Position numbers and translations under genes: made by a program. Positions 51,595 through 60,943 of a DNA stretch of 64,000 nt are shown piece by piece. This DNA is from Sphingobacterium detergens. GTDB lineage: Bacteria > Bacteroidota > Bacteroidia > Sphingobacteriales > Sphingobacteriaceae. Position 1 is the stretch's first letter. Each line of letters starts with the position of its first letter. Under the pieces are notes generated by a model that ran no database searches, was not told where the DNA came from, and saw nothing but the letters and a program-made list of their open reading frames with translations. Location: assembly GCF_003610355.1 (NCBI RefSeq), contig NZ_RAPY01000001.1, positions 186,001-250,000 on the forward strand, written 5' to 3'.

Positions 51595-53970
51595 ATGTAT
51601 CTATCTTTGAAAAACAGTAAATCAATTTTCTTTTTTTTGTGTTTGCTTGCTTTCCTATTTGCTGGAAATGTGCTGGCACAAAAGAACAATAATAATCTTA
51701 TCCATGGACAGGTTACCACCCGTGATGGGAGTCCTGCGGCCTACAGCACCATTAAACTTTCGAATGGAAGGAGTGCGCGGGTCGACAAGGAGGGGCGGTA
51801 TACCTTTCGTGGTCTCCTCCCCGGAACGTATGTGGTGACGGTGAGCTTTGTGGGTTTGCCGGAGCAGTCGCAGACCTTATCGCTTGCAGTAGGTGAAAGT
51901 GCCGTGGCGGATTTTGTTTTATCCGCCGATGGAAAGACACTGGATGAGATTCTGATCATCGGCCAGAAATATGCCATTATCTCCAAAAAGGAAAGTGACT
52001 ATGTGGCGCGGTTGCCGCTCAAAAACCTTGAAAATCCACAGGTATATAGTGTGGTGGACAAGGAGCTGATCAAGGAGCAGATGGCGCTCACTTTGGAGGA
52101 GTCCTTTCGGAATGTGCCGGGAGCGGCTCCATCAAAGACCGGAGCCGGAATGCCTTCTTTCTTTTCGCGTGGCTTTCAGACCAGCGAAAATTTTAGAAAC
52201 GGGATGGCGACTTACTTGCGTACAGGGATTGACCTGGCACAGGTAGAACGCGTGGAAACCATAAAAGGCCCAACGTCAACACTATTTGGTGCACAAATGA
52301 CTTCCTTTGGTGGGATTGTGAATTATATTACAAAAAAGCCTTATGAAACATTTGGCGGCGAGGTGGGGTACAGCATGGGAAGCTGGGACATGAATAGGCT
52401 GACTGCCGATATCAATGCGCCGATTGCTGCCGAAGAGGGTTTGCTCTTTCGCGTGAACCTCGCACGGCAGAAAGAAAATACATTTCAGGACCAGGGCAAT
52501 AATGCCACTGTACTGATCGCACCAAGTCTTTCTTATCAGGTAAACGATCGGCTTAAACTGTCCCTGGATGCTGATTTCTATTCCGTGTGCGGGATTACAC
52601 CTGCCGGTTGGATGATTGATCCGAAACTTGGGAAAACAAGCTTTGACCAGCTGCACCTCGATTATAGGCAGTCGCTGAACGACAATTCGCTGGTAAGCCG
52701 GCAGTCATCGAGCAATATCTTGTTTCAGGCCGACTACCAACTGTCCGATCAATGGCAGTCGCAGACCAAGTATGCCTGGGGCGATGGAAGCTACGATGAT
52801 CTCTATATCTTTGATATGATCTGGAAAACAGATAGTTTGGTGAATAGGATTCTGCGCACCTTTACCGATGAGGAATCTGCCCGTAAAAATTTCCAGCAAA
52901 ATTTTATTGGCGATTTTAAGATCGGCCAATTTAGGAACCGCATGGTCATCGGACTGGACTATATGTCTAATTACCGGAAGACACGCTATGACGGACTGGG
53001 CTACGGTGGTGACGTGTTTGCGCCGGCGCAGCTCTATAACCTTCCGGGTACACCCGTAATCCGGATCGAAGATGTCAATGCGGTACTGGCCAAACGGAAT
53101 ACAGGTCAGAATGTGACCAAAGAAGCCAGTTACAGTGCTTATGTATCAGATGTCTTTAATGTGACCGACCGTTTATTGGCGATGGCTAGCCTACGGGTAG
53201 ATCGCTTTATCAGTGAGGGGACGACAAATACACTGAGCCGGAAACAGACGGGTAATTATAACCAAACGGCCCTATCACCAAAATTTGGGCTGGTTTATGA
53301 AGTATTGAAAGAGCGGGTTTCTTTGTTTGCGAACTATATGAATGGTTTTAAAAATGTACCTAATTACATCAACCCGACTGACAATGTTGTGCAGGTGTTT
53401 AAACCCCAGCGGGCCAATCAGCTGGAAGGCGGTGTGAAAGTTGAATTGTCTGATCTATTCAATGCTACGGTCAGTTACTACAATATTGATGTCACCAATA
53501 GTATCCGTGTTGACGGAACAAATAGAATACAGGATGGAAAACAAAAAAGCAAAGGATTTGAAGTTGAGCTGATCGGTAAGCCATTCACAGGCTTTAATTA
53601 TGTAGCTAGCTATGGGTACAACGACAATGAATTTGTCAATGGAGCAGCGGCCGGTAAACGAGCCTTAGGGACACCGGAGCATGTGTTCAATATCTGGGCA
53701 AGTTATGCCTTGACCGACGGTAGGGCCAAAGGCCTTGGTCTCGGGGTCGGTAATTCCTACATTTCCAAAGCCTTTCTGGATGCCGCCAATACCTTTACTT
53801 TAGGTGCCTATAATCTATTGGATGCAACAGTCTTCTATAACCGGCCAAAATATAGTGTCCGCCTAAAGGCGAATAATATCCTGGATAAAAAATACTGGGT
53901 CAGCGACGGCTACTATGCCCGCCCGCAAAAGCCATTCAATTTTATGGCCAGTGTAGCCTATAAGTTTTAA
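51595..53970 (+). CDS. TonB-dependent siderophore receptor
   Basis: 791 aa. A signal peptide (FFFLCLLAFLFAGNVLAQ) is followed by a carboxypeptidase-like regulatory domain (IHGQVTTRDGSPAAYSTIKL to GTYVVTVSFVGLPE), the plug (ALTLEESFRNVPGAAPSKTG, FFSRGFQTSENFRNG, VERVETIKGPTSTLFGAQM) and a 22-strand barrel ending in a C-terminal Phe (NFMASVAYKF). FhuE/FoxA-like receptors import ferric hydroxamates. It is preferred to start at the ATG at 51595, since a frame from 51553 adds non-secretory residues. It is part of the biosynthesis operon and probably takes up the same siderophore. Confidence 0.95.
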   Translation: MYLSLKNSKSIFFFLCLLAFLFAGNVLAQKNNNNLIHGQVTTRDGSPAAYSTIKLSNGRSARVDKEGRYTFRGLLPGTYVVTVSFVGLPEQSQTLSLAVGESAVADFVLSADGKTLDEILIIGQKYAIISKKESDYVARLPLKNLENPQVYSVVDKELIKEQMALTLEESFRNVPGAAPSKTGAGMPSFFSRGFQTSENFRNGMATYLRTGIDLAQVERVETIKGPTSTLFGAQMTSFGGIVNYITKKPYETFGGEVGYSMGSWDMNRLTADINAPIAAEEGLLFRVNLARQKENTFQDQGNNATVLIAPSLSYQVNDRLKLSLDADFYSVCGITPAGWMIDPKLGKTSFDQLHLDYRQSLNDNSLVSRQSSSNILFQADYQLSDQWQSQTKYAWGDGSYDDLYIFDMIWKTDSLVNRILRTFTDEESARKNFQQNFIGDFKIGQFRNRMVIGLDYMSNYRKTRYDGLGYGGDVFAPAQLYNLPGTPVIRIEDVNAVLAKRNTGQNVTKEASYSAYVSDVFNVTDRLLAMASLRVDRFISEGTTNTLSRKQTGNYNQTALSPKFGLVYEVLKERVSLFANYMNGFKNVPNYINPTDNVVQVFKPQRANQLEGGVKVELSDLFNATVSYYNIDVTNSIRVDGTNRIQDGKQKSKGFEVELIGKPFTGFNYVASYGYNDNEFVNGAAAGKRALGTPEHVFNIWASYALTDGRAKGLGLGVGNSYISKAFLDAANTFTLGAYNLLDATVFYNRPKYSVRLKANNILDKKYWVSDGYYARPQKPFNFMASVAYKF

Positions 53971-53978
53971 ATTTCTTT

Positions 53979-54009
53979 GGCTTCTGGGAACAGCCTGTTT
54001 CCGGAAGCC
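53979..54009 (+). terminator. Hairpin after the receptor gene
   Basis: GGCTTC...AACAG (53979-53993) is complementary, with small mismatches, to CTGTTTCC...GAAGCC (53995-54009). There is no T-run, so it may weaken rather than end transcription before the membrane-protein gene. Confidence 0.45.
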
Positions 54010-54067
54010 AAATGATAAGATTCAGACAAGCGATTTATGGATTGCCATCCTTTAATATCAGCAGCTT

Positions 54068-55222
54068 ATGTGGATTAGACTTTCTTATCCAAAACAGGAT
54101 CCACGCAATCTTTTACTGGGGATTGTGCTCGCCTTCGCGATGCTGGACCATACCCGGATGTTTTTTTATTATTGGAACGTGAATCCGACAGCGATCGGGG
54201 ATACCGGCATCATGCTGTTTCTAACACGTTTCCTTTCTCATTTTTTCGCACCCACCATTTTTCTACTGTTGGGGATAGAAATTTATCAGTATGGTCAGCG
54301 TTATGGATCGTCAAGATTAACAAAAGCCTTGTGTTATACGGCTGTGACGCTGTTGGCTTTGGAACTTGTGGTCAATAATTTTCTGTACACCTTTGATCCG
54401 TACTATCGAACCATCGGTCTGTTTATTCTCGGCCTGCTCGGCCTCTGTTTTTTTTGCATGGCCGGATTGCAGTACCTGGGGCCTAAGTCGCTGCTCGTCA
54501 TTAGTCTGCTGCTGCTGTCAGGGCATCATTTGCTGGATGGGATCCAGCGCGAAGGGAATTCCTTCGGGTCAATCTGCTGGTACTTACTGCATCAGCAGAA
54601 ATTTATTCCCCTCCCGGATCGTTTATTTATCGTGAATTATACGCTTATTCCCTGGTTGGGGGTACTGATGCTGGGCTATGGCATGGGAAAGCTATTTCTG
54701 CCTCATGCGGACCCGCAGAGGCGCAAGCGTGCCTTGCTTAGGCTGGGCTACGCAAGTCTTGCTTTGTTTTTTATGCTGCGTTTCACAAATGTTTATGGGG
54801 ATCCTGTCGGCTGGAATGCCTATGCGGATCCAGTGAAATCAGTGCTATCTTTTCTGAATCTGACAAAGTATCCGGCTTCGTTGGCTTACCTCTCGCTCAC
54901 TTTGGGGGCTGTATTTCTTTTCCTGGGCTACACGACAAATTGCCGGGGCGACAAAATTTTCCTGTTTTATGTGTTGGGCAGAAGACCCTTGTTTATCTAT
55001 CTGTTCAGCACATTTTTAATTCATTTTATGGCAATGGTTTTACTTTGGCTAACAGGAAAAGATCCAGTAGCAATGCTGATTACTTCAAAGTCTTATACTT
55101 CGGCAGGCCCTTTAACGCAATATGGTTATTCCATTGGGGTGGTATACCTCGTCTGGACCGGAATCCTTCTGCTGTGTTGTGCGATAAATGGCCTGATCGA
55201 CAAATGGGCTGTCAAATTGTAA
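54068..55222 (+). CDS. Polytopic membrane protein (DUF1624/HGSNAT-like)
   Basis: 384 aa with about ten hydrophobic segments. LLLGIVLAFAMLDHTRMFFYYW near the N-terminus with a conserved His, FLSHFFAPTIFLLLGIEI, and the paired DPYYRTIGLFILGLLGL match the heparan-alpha-glucosaminide N-acetyltransferase-like/DUF1624 family. These proteins transfer acetyl groups across membranes or have unknown roles. Placed last in the siderophore operon (about 100 bases after the receptor and a hairpin), it could acylate or help to move the siderophore, but this is only context. Confidence 0.72.
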   Translation: MWIRLSYPKQDPRNLLLGIVLAFAMLDHTRMFFYYWNVNPTAIGDTGIMLFLTRFLSHFFAPTIFLLLGIEIYQYGQRYGSSRLTKALCYTAVTLLALELVVNNFLYTFDPYYRTIGLFILGLLGLCFFCMAGLQYLGPKSLLVISLLLLSGHHLLDGIQREGNSFGSICWYLLHQQKFIPLPDRLFIVNYTLIPWLGVLMLGYGMGKLFLPHADPQRRKRALLRLGYASLALFFMLRFTNVYGDPVGWNAYADPVKSVLSFLNLTKYPASLAYLSLTLGAVFLFLGYTTNCRGDKIFLFYVLGRRPLFIYLFSTFLIHFMAMVLLWLTGKDPVAMLITSKSYTSAGPLTQYGYSIGVVYLVWTGILLLCCAINGLIDKWAVKL

Positions 55223-55468
55223 ACAAACCTTGCTTGCGTTTAAAACGAATCCGGGGAAGAAATAGACAGTAAATTTCTGTTGCTCGACTTCTTTAGGATA
55301 AATGCATGATCTGATGTTTTTTGATGTAAGGGGGTAATGAGTGGAAAAAAATGCTTCTGGCTCTTGGTCTCGGCCAATTACCTCGTTAATTGATCTAATA
55401 ATTCGATTTAGTTGCTTGTTTTCTTATATTTGAGTGATAAACCAACCTTTGCTTATAACTGAATTGAA

Positions 55469-57346
55469 ATGATGAACCGAATGAAATGCCGACTGATAAT
55501 CCTACTCATGGCGTACTTAGCACTCGAAGTGGCAAAAGCGCAATCCCTAGATGATTTTACACTACCCACCCCCTGGACGGCCGAGGCATTGAAAGCCGAG
55601 ATACCGCTGCCGGAATATCCTCGCCCGCAAATGCAGCGTAGCGAATGGCAAAATCTCAACGGACGATGGGATTACATGGGCGGCAGTTCGCTGCCGGATC
55701 CGCGTCAAGCTGGCGCTCCACCGACATTTCCGAAAAAAGCCGAATCCATCCGCGTGCCTTTTGCGCCCGAGTCGGAACTCTCCGGAATTGCCCGGAGCGG
55801 GGAGAAATTTCTCTGGTACAGACGTGCTCTTACCATTCCATCCGCATGGAAGGGTAAACGTATTTTGTTGCATTTCGGTGCGGTAGATCAGTATGCGGTG
55901 ATCTTTGTTAACGGTAAAAAGGTAGCTGATCATACAGGTGGATACCATGCTTTTAGCCTGGATATTTCGGATTTTCTAAAGGCGGGCGACAATACCCTTG
56001 TCGTGGGTGCTTACGACGCAAATGATGGTAAAACGGCATCTGGAAAGAATGGCGATAAAGGTGATTATACCTTTAGCTCGGGCATCTGGCAAACAGTCTG
56101 GATGGAACCTGTACAGCAAAAATACATCACCCAGCTGAAACTGATCCCTGAGCTGAAAAATAACCGCTTGCAGCTAACGGCGCTCACCGAAGGTAAAGAC
56201 CTCCGGGTGGTTGCCACAGCATATGCGGATAACAAGCAGGTGGCGACAGCGACAGGAACGGATCACAACGCATTTTACCTCGATATCAGCAATCCACATG
56301 TATGGAGCCCCGAAGATCCTTTTCTCTATCAGCTGAAAGTAGAATTTAAAGATAAAGAAGGTCGTACAGTGGATCAGGTGGACTCGTACTTCGCGATGCG
56401 CTCCATCGGTATCGGTAAGGTGGACGGCATCAATAGAACCTTGTTAAATGGCAAATTTCAATTTCAGATCGGCGTGCTTGATCAAGGCTATTGGCCTGAT
56501 GGTATTTTTACGGCGCCGACCGAAGCGGCTTTGCTGTACGATATTGAACTGGCGAAAAAAGCTGGATTTAACGTCATCCGCAAACATATCAAAGTGGAGC
56601 CCATGCGCTGGTACTATCACTGTGACCGGCTTGGCTTAATGGTCTGGCAGGACATGCCCAACTTGTGGTACCCGGACGATACGGATTCAGTAGCGGTACG
56701 TAAACAGTTTAGGAGCGAACTGAAGCAGATGATGGATCAGCTGGTTAGTGTTCCCTCGATCGTCACATGGGTACCTTTCAATGAAAACTGGGGGGCATTT
56801 GAAGTGGCAGATATAACCAAATGGACAAAAAAATATGATCCTACGCGCTTAGTAAACGGCAATTCGGGGTATAATTACGCACCTGGATATCGGCCTGCGC
56901 AGGGTGACCCCGGGAATGGCGACTTTGTGGACAGGCACCACTATGGAAAGATGGAAGATAAAGCCTTTCCGCAGCCAGACGAAAATCGGGCCGCATCGTT
57001 GGGCGAATTCGGAGGGAAGGGGCTTTTTGTGCGCGACCATATGTGGCCAGTCGCAAATAACGCTTACGAGATCCTCATCAATAGGGATATACTCTCGGAT
57101 ACCTACGTTTATCTGCTCAATGAGATCGAACAGCGTATGTTGTACAGCGGTTTAAGCTGTGCGATCTTTACACAAACGTCAGATGTGGAGCATGAAATCA
57201 ACGGGTTGGTGACCTATGATCGGCAGGTGGAAAAGTTCGACATGAAGAAAGTGAAGGAGATAAATCAAGCAATCATCCGCAACAGCGAAAGATTAGGGAA
57301 AAAGAAAAAAATAAGTTCAATTTCAAGGCTGTATCCGGTGGAGTAG
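55469..57346 (+). CDS. Glycoside hydrolase family 2, secreted
   Basis: 625 aa. N-terminal signal peptide (IILLMAYLALEVAKAQ). Residues about 55-220 form the sugar-binding jelly-roll domain (ALTIPSAWKGKRILLHFGAVD, VNGKKVADHTGGYHAFSLDI), 225-310 the Ig-like sandwich (HVWSPEDPFLYQLKVEF), and 320-610 the TIM barrel. WVPFNENWGAFE near residue 439 has the Asn-Glu pair of the acid/base, and ASLGEFGGKGL near residue 511 the likely nucleophile Glu. It probably removes a sugar from plant or microbial glycans. No SusC/SusD pair is adjacent. It follows the siderophore locus and is not clearly tied to it; TATATTTG at 55425-55432 may be its -7 element. Confidence 0.93.
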   Translation: MMNRMKCRLIILLMAYLALEVAKAQSLDDFTLPTPWTAEALKAEIPLPEYPRPQMQRSEWQNLNGRWDYMGGSSLPDPRQAGAPPTFPKKAESIRVPFAPESELSGIARSGEKFLWYRRALTIPSAWKGKRILLHFGAVDQYAVIFVNGKKVADHTGGYHAFSLDISDFLKAGDNTLVVGAYDANDGKTASGKNGDKGDYTFSSGIWQTVWMEPVQQKYITQLKLIPELKNNRLQLTALTEGKDLRVVATAYADNKQVATATGTDHNAFYLDISNPHVWSPEDPFLYQLKVEFKDKEGRTVDQVDSYFAMRSIGIGKVDGINRTLLNGKFQFQIGVLDQGYWPDGIFTAPTEAALLYDIELAKKAGFNVIRKHIKVEPMRWYYHCDRLGLMVWQDMPNLWYPDDTDSVAVRKQFRSELKQMMDQLVSVPSIVTWVPFNENWGAFEVADITKWTKKYDPTRLVNGNSGYNYAPGYRPAQGDPGNGDFVDRHHYGKMEDKAFPQPDENRAASLGEFGGKGLFVRDHMWPVANNAYEILINRDILSDTYVYLLNEIEQRMLYSGLSCAIFTQTSDVEHEINGLVTYDRQVEKFDMKKVKEINQAIIRNSERLGKKKKISSISRLYPVE

Positions 57347-57578
57347 CCGTACATTTAGCTCAATGTTTGTTAAATGCATTTGAAATAAACAGCTATTTAT
57401 AAATTAAATCGTTAAATCGTGATAAAGTGGTTTATGATTTATATGAAAAAGTGATGCATTTATATCGACAAGTATTTATACGCTTTTCTTAATATTTAAG
57501 TATTTTTTACCTGAATTGTGTTGCGAACTTTGTTTTTTCAATTTTAATAAAGATCTTTAGGCGTTATAAACGCAAAAT

Positions 57579-58145
57579 TTGAGTCCATTACACAACCTTT
57601 CTGAAGAAACATTAATTCTTTTGCTCAAAAAAAAGAATCAGCAGGCCTTTAGCTATCTATATGATAACTATGCGGACTCCCTTTATGGAGTAGTCTGCCG
57701 GATTGTAACTTCGGCAGAGCACGCGGAGGAAGTGATCCAGGATGTATTTGTTAAGATCTGGAAGCACGTCGATCTTTTTGATGTAGAAAAAGGAAGGTTA
57801 TATACTTGGATGATCAATATTGCCCGAAATGCAGCACTCGACTACCGAAAATCTAAGGGGGTGCGGAATGAATTGAAAAACCAACCGCTCTCAAATATCG
57901 TAAATAGAGAAGAGGAACAAGATCGGAGCCAGAACGAACGAAATGCACAGGCAGATTTTATTGGATTTAAAAATATTTTAGATAAATTGAAGCCCGAATG
58001 TCGTGTCTTGATCGAAATGGCCTACTATGAAGGATATACCCAACAGGAGATAGCCCAACAACTTGACATTCCTTTGGGTACAATAAAAACACGTACAAAA
58101 GCGGCGTTTTTGCAGTTAAAAACATTGTTAAAGGATTATCGTTAA
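57579..58145 (+). CDS. ECF-type RNA polymerase sigma factor
   Basis: 188 aa sigma-70 family factor. Region 2: FSYLYDNYADSLYGVVCRIV through EHAEEVIQDVFVKIWKHVD, and a loop with WMINIARNAALDYRK. Region 4: RVLIEMAYYEGYTQQEIAQQL, then GTIKTRTKAAFLQLK. It starts at a TTG after CGCAAAAT. The anti-sigma gene begins two bases after its stop, the usual tandem, and the targets probably include the ferritin-like genes downstream or other stress genes, which cannot be told from sequence. Confidence 0.95.
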   Translation: MSPLHNLSEETLILLLKKKNQQAFSYLYDNYADSLYGVVCRIVTSAEHAEEVIQDVFVKIWKHVDLFDVEKGRLYTWMINIARNAALDYRKSKGVRNELKNQPLSNIVNREEEQDRSQNERNAQADFIGFKNILDKLKPECRVLIEMAYYEGYTQQEIAQQLDIPLGTIKTRTKAAFLQLKTLLKDYR

Positions 58146-58147
58146 TT

Positions 58148-58999
58148 TTGGATATCGAAGCTTACATATCGTCAGGGATTATTGAATCATACGTTTTGGG
58201 AGTCGCTTCTGAAGAGGAAGTCAGTATCCTGAACTGTATTCGTAAAAATAATTCCGCAGTGGATCAGGCAATTGCCGAGGCTGAAAAAATGCTCGAGGAC
58301 TTAGCTGAGATCCAGGCGGTGGGGATGCCTATGGCCTTGAAAGAGAAGATCTGGAATAGACTGCAAGATGAGAATCTGGTTGCTAATGATAATCAGCCAG
58401 AACTTCTGCCGACGACGCAGACGTTATCCAAAGACGATAGTATTCAACAACAGACCTCATCCGCTGAGGAGGAACCTAAGCAGGCCGTCCCTATTAGGTC
58501 GTATAACTGGGCCATAGCGGCAAGTATATTATTTGTCCTGAGTGCTGGTGCGAATCTGTTCTTTTATCAACAGCAAAAGGAGTCCAGCGAGATGCTAGCA
58601 GCAGCAAATAATGAGCTACATAGCAAAAAAGCAATGCTTGCAACGCTGCAGGATAAATGGGACTTGGTCGAAAATCCAGCAATTAAGACGATTTCCTTAA
58701 AAGGTATCGAGACTAAACCTGATCTGCATGCGCTTGTCTATTGGGATCAGCAATCCAAAGCTGTATTCTTGAGTCTTGAGCATATGCCTGCCGCCCCAAA
58801 AGGCAAGCAGTATCAGCTCTGGGCAATGGTGGATGGTCAGCCTGTTAGTGCTGGTGTGTTCCCATTGGATGCCAAGACTCAAATGGCCAGTAAAATGCTG
58901 GATGTTGCCAAAGCACAGGCATTTGCCATCACACTGGAAGATGAAGGGGGGAAAGATGCCCCTACACTCACTGAGCTCTGCGTCATGGGCAGTATTTAG
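58148..58999 (+). CDS. Anti-sigma factor (RskA/anti-sigma-K type)
   Basis: 283 aa. The N-terminal part (ESYVLGVASEEEVSILNCIRK, EKMLEDLAEIQAVGMP) binds the sigma factor, one membrane helix lies at about residues 120-140 (WAIAASILFVLSAGANLFFY), followed by a coiled-coil (QQQKESSEMLAAANNELHSKK) and the periplasmic RskA domain (HALVYWDQQSKAVFLSLEHMP to QLWAMVDGQPVSAGVFPL). It starts at a TTG. It holds the upstream ECF factor inactive until a signal acts on the outer domain. Confidence 0.93.
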   Translation: MDIEAYISSGIIESYVLGVASEEEVSILNCIRKNNSAVDQAIAEAEKMLEDLAEIQAVGMPMALKEKIWNRLQDENLVANDNQPELLPTTQTLSKDDSIQQQTSSAEEEPKQAVPIRSYNWAIAASILFVLSAGANLFFYQQQKESSEMLAAANNELHSKKAMLATLQDKWDLVENPAIKTISLKGIETKPDLHALVYWDQQSKAVFLSLEHMPAAPKGKQYQLWAMVDGQPVSAGVFPLDAKTQMASKMLDVAKAQAFAITLEDEGGKDAPTLTELCVMGSI

Positions 59000-59056
59000 C
59001 CGTTTTTTTACTTATACAACTTTTTCTGGTGACATCGAGTAATAACCATGAAAAAA

Positions 59057-59081
59057 CCCCGGCTTGAAGATCAAACCAGGG
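59057..59081. terminator. Weak bidirectional terminator
   Basis: CCCCGGCTTGA and TCAAACCAGGG are complementary except at two positions, between the convergent anti-sigma and ferritin-like genes. Confidence 0.35.
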
Positions 59082-59110
59082 CCATTTTCACAGGTAGAGT
59101 AAGACTTTTG

Positions 59111-59944
59111 TTAAGCTTTGATAAATAAACCTGCAATATTAAGTACAGCTTCTGCAGATAATGGCTCATCAAAAGATTGTGTGGCTGCACTAGCTGAGAT
59201 TTTTCCCATCGAACCACTCAGTGACGTAATATCAACTCCAGCCTGTTTTACATTGTCTTCTCCAGCATAGATGGGATTTACAACAGCACCGATGCCAGTA
59301 TCATTTGCCCCAGTAATCCAAGGTTTTTGATCTGCAGCAGCGCCGCCACGGGCACGACGCATCTGACGGATATGCGAGGCATGTCTTGCCTCCACCGAAT
59401 GGATCTGTAATGCTGCTGTCAGCACAACGCGGTTGCCAAGCAAGATACCTGCCTGCCCCTTATATGCCCTCACACCGGTATCTTCAAATGCCTGTGCAAC
59501 CGCTAAAAATGTATCATAATTGCTAAAGACATTTCCAAATGTGCCCCCTGCTGTAAAATCAAATGTTGGCTTTGATACGGCCTTATTGCCCAATACCTGT
59601 TTTAAAAAGTTGACATGTGCTACCTCGTGGTCACGAATGGTGGTAATCGCACCAAGCGGCTTGCCCGAAGGGATTAGCCCCGATTTGGCAACACCCATAG
59701 TATAATATTCTGCTTCGAGATATTCCAACGTCAGTGCATAGTTAAGTACACCATTGACGTCTGTGGGCGCGGTGGCGCCGTATGCTTTTTTAAAGAGTTC
59801 ACTGACAAAGAATGGCAATGCGGCCATCGTTATCTTTTTACTCACCGAAGCTAAATTTTTGATAGCTTCACGACGTGGACTGATACGATCGCTGAACTCA
59901 GGATCTACAGTATTTATTTGTTCAAAAACATTTAAGAGATTCAT
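59111..59944 (-). CDS. Ferritin-like domain protein, larger
   Basis: About 277 aa of the ferritin-like (DUF, dessication-related PCC13-62-like) group. Four-helix bundle with helices such as VLNYALTLEYLEAEYYTMGV near residue 65, IRDHEVAHVNFLKQVLG near residue 105 and IHSVEARHASHIRQMRR near residue 190; the Glu and E-x-x-H residues fit a di-metal site. An earlier segment NLASVSKKITMAALPFFVSELF could be a membrane or Tat-type helix. It lies twelve bases from a relative. It may bind iron, manganese or peroxide. The ATG at 59944 (MNLLNVFEQ) is preferred. Confidence 0.85.
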   Translation of the reverse strand: MNLLNVFEQINTVDPEFSDRISPRREAIKNLASVSKKITMAALPFFVSELFKKAYGATAPTDVNGVLNYALTLEYLEAEYYTMGVAKSGLIPSGKPLGAITTIRDHEVAHVNFLKQVLGNKAVSKPTFDFTAGGTFGNVFSNYDTFLAVAQAFEDTGVRAYKGQAGILLGNRVVLTAALQIHSVEARHASHIRQMRRARGGAAADQKPWITGANDTGIGAVVNPIYAGEDNVKQAGVDITSLSGSMGKISASAATQSFDEPLSAEAVLNIAGLFIKA

Positions 59945-59965
59945 GATAATCAAAATTTAGGTGAA

Positions 59966-60694
59966 TTAATAAGTGGGTAGATCCGATACATCGATTTTGG
60001 ATTTGATAAATGGTGCAGCGGCGCTCAAAACGACACTGGGACTTTTGGCAACATCGAGTCCATTGGAATCAACGACTTCCTGATTGGCAAAACTGCCGTT
60101 GTCTATCATATCCCTTATCCAGGCGGCATGCCGCGCTTCTACCGAAACGATCTTTCCAGCCAATAACAAATAATTGGGATCTTTAATGAGCCATCCGGCA
60201 CCATTGTAAGCCGACACGCCCAGGTCTTCAAAGGTTTTGGCCGTAGCCAGTACATTGGCTCGGCTGCTGAAATTTACCCCCGAAAGATTAAATTCGAGAC
60301 TGGAAATCGCTTTTCCGCCCAAGGCAATTTTGAAAAACTCGCGGTGTGCGATTTCGTGATCACGGATATCTGTAAAAAAAGCTTTTTCCATATCCGTCAT
60401 ACCTGAATAAGGATTGTTGACCAACTGAATATAAAATGCGGCCTCAAGTTGCTCGAGTGCATAAGCATAATTTAGGATGGCTATGTCACCGCTACCGAAA
60501 TACAAGCCTTTCCCACCGTTGTCCATACCGTCATCGCGGTCTTTCTTACAGCTAGATATACCAAGTATGGCGAGTGAGGCTGCACTTGCACCTGCAAATT
60601 TCAAAAAGTCTCTCCTTCGGAGGTCTTTTTTTTCATGTTCACCATTGGAAGTCAATAGTGAATCTTGATTTTGGGAAGTTGTTATCTTTTCCAT
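59966..60694 (-). CDS. Ferritin-like domain protein with Tat/lipoprotein-type signal
   Basis: 242 aa. N-terminal RRRDFLKFAGASAASLAILGI is a twin-arginine-like start leading to a lipobox-like ISSCKK (Cys about 49). Then a ferritin-like four-helix bundle: IAILNYAYALEQLEAAFYIQL near residue 70, FFTDIRDHEIAHREFFKIAL near residue 108, IVSVEARHAAWIRDMIDNG near residue 188, with E-x-x-H metal ligands. It is a second member of the same family as the neighbouring gene, likely acting outside the cytoplasm, perhaps in oxidative stress. Confidence 0.87.
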   Translation of the reverse strand: MEKITTSQNQDSLLTSNGEHEKKDLRRRDFLKFAGASAASLAILGISSCKKDRDDGMDNGGKGLYFGSGDIAILNYAYALEQLEAAFYIQLVNNPYSGMTDMEKAFFTDIRDHEIAHREFFKIALGGKAISSLEFNLSGVNFSSRANVLATAKTFEDLGVSAYNGAGWLIKDPNYLLLAGKIVSVEARHAAWIRDMIDNGSFANQEVVDSNGLDVAKSPSVVLSAAAPFIKSKIDVSDLPTY

Positions 60695-60880
60695 AACAAA
60701 AGTCTTTTAGTTTATAATTTTTCTGTACTTATAATCATTTACGACTTTTTGGAAAGCTTGGATTGCAAAACTTTATTTTATTTTTATTTTTTTTTGGCGG
60801 GTTTTCAATTAACGTAAATAAAGATAGCCTGATGGTAACAGAATAGGTCAGCACCCTATTGTTCTGGTAAGCAGAGCACA

Positions 60881-60912
60881 AAAAAGCTGATGCAAACCCA
60901 CATCAGCTTTTT
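60881..60912. terminator. Terminator after msrAB
   Basis: AAAAAGCTGATG (60881-60892) pairs perfectly with CATCAGCTTTTT (60901-60912). In both directions a run of T follows the stem; for the leftward msrAB gene the stem begins about 30 bases after the stop. Confidence 0.88.
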
Positions 60913-60943
60913 GCTCATTAAAATTTACTTCAATTGACTGTAC

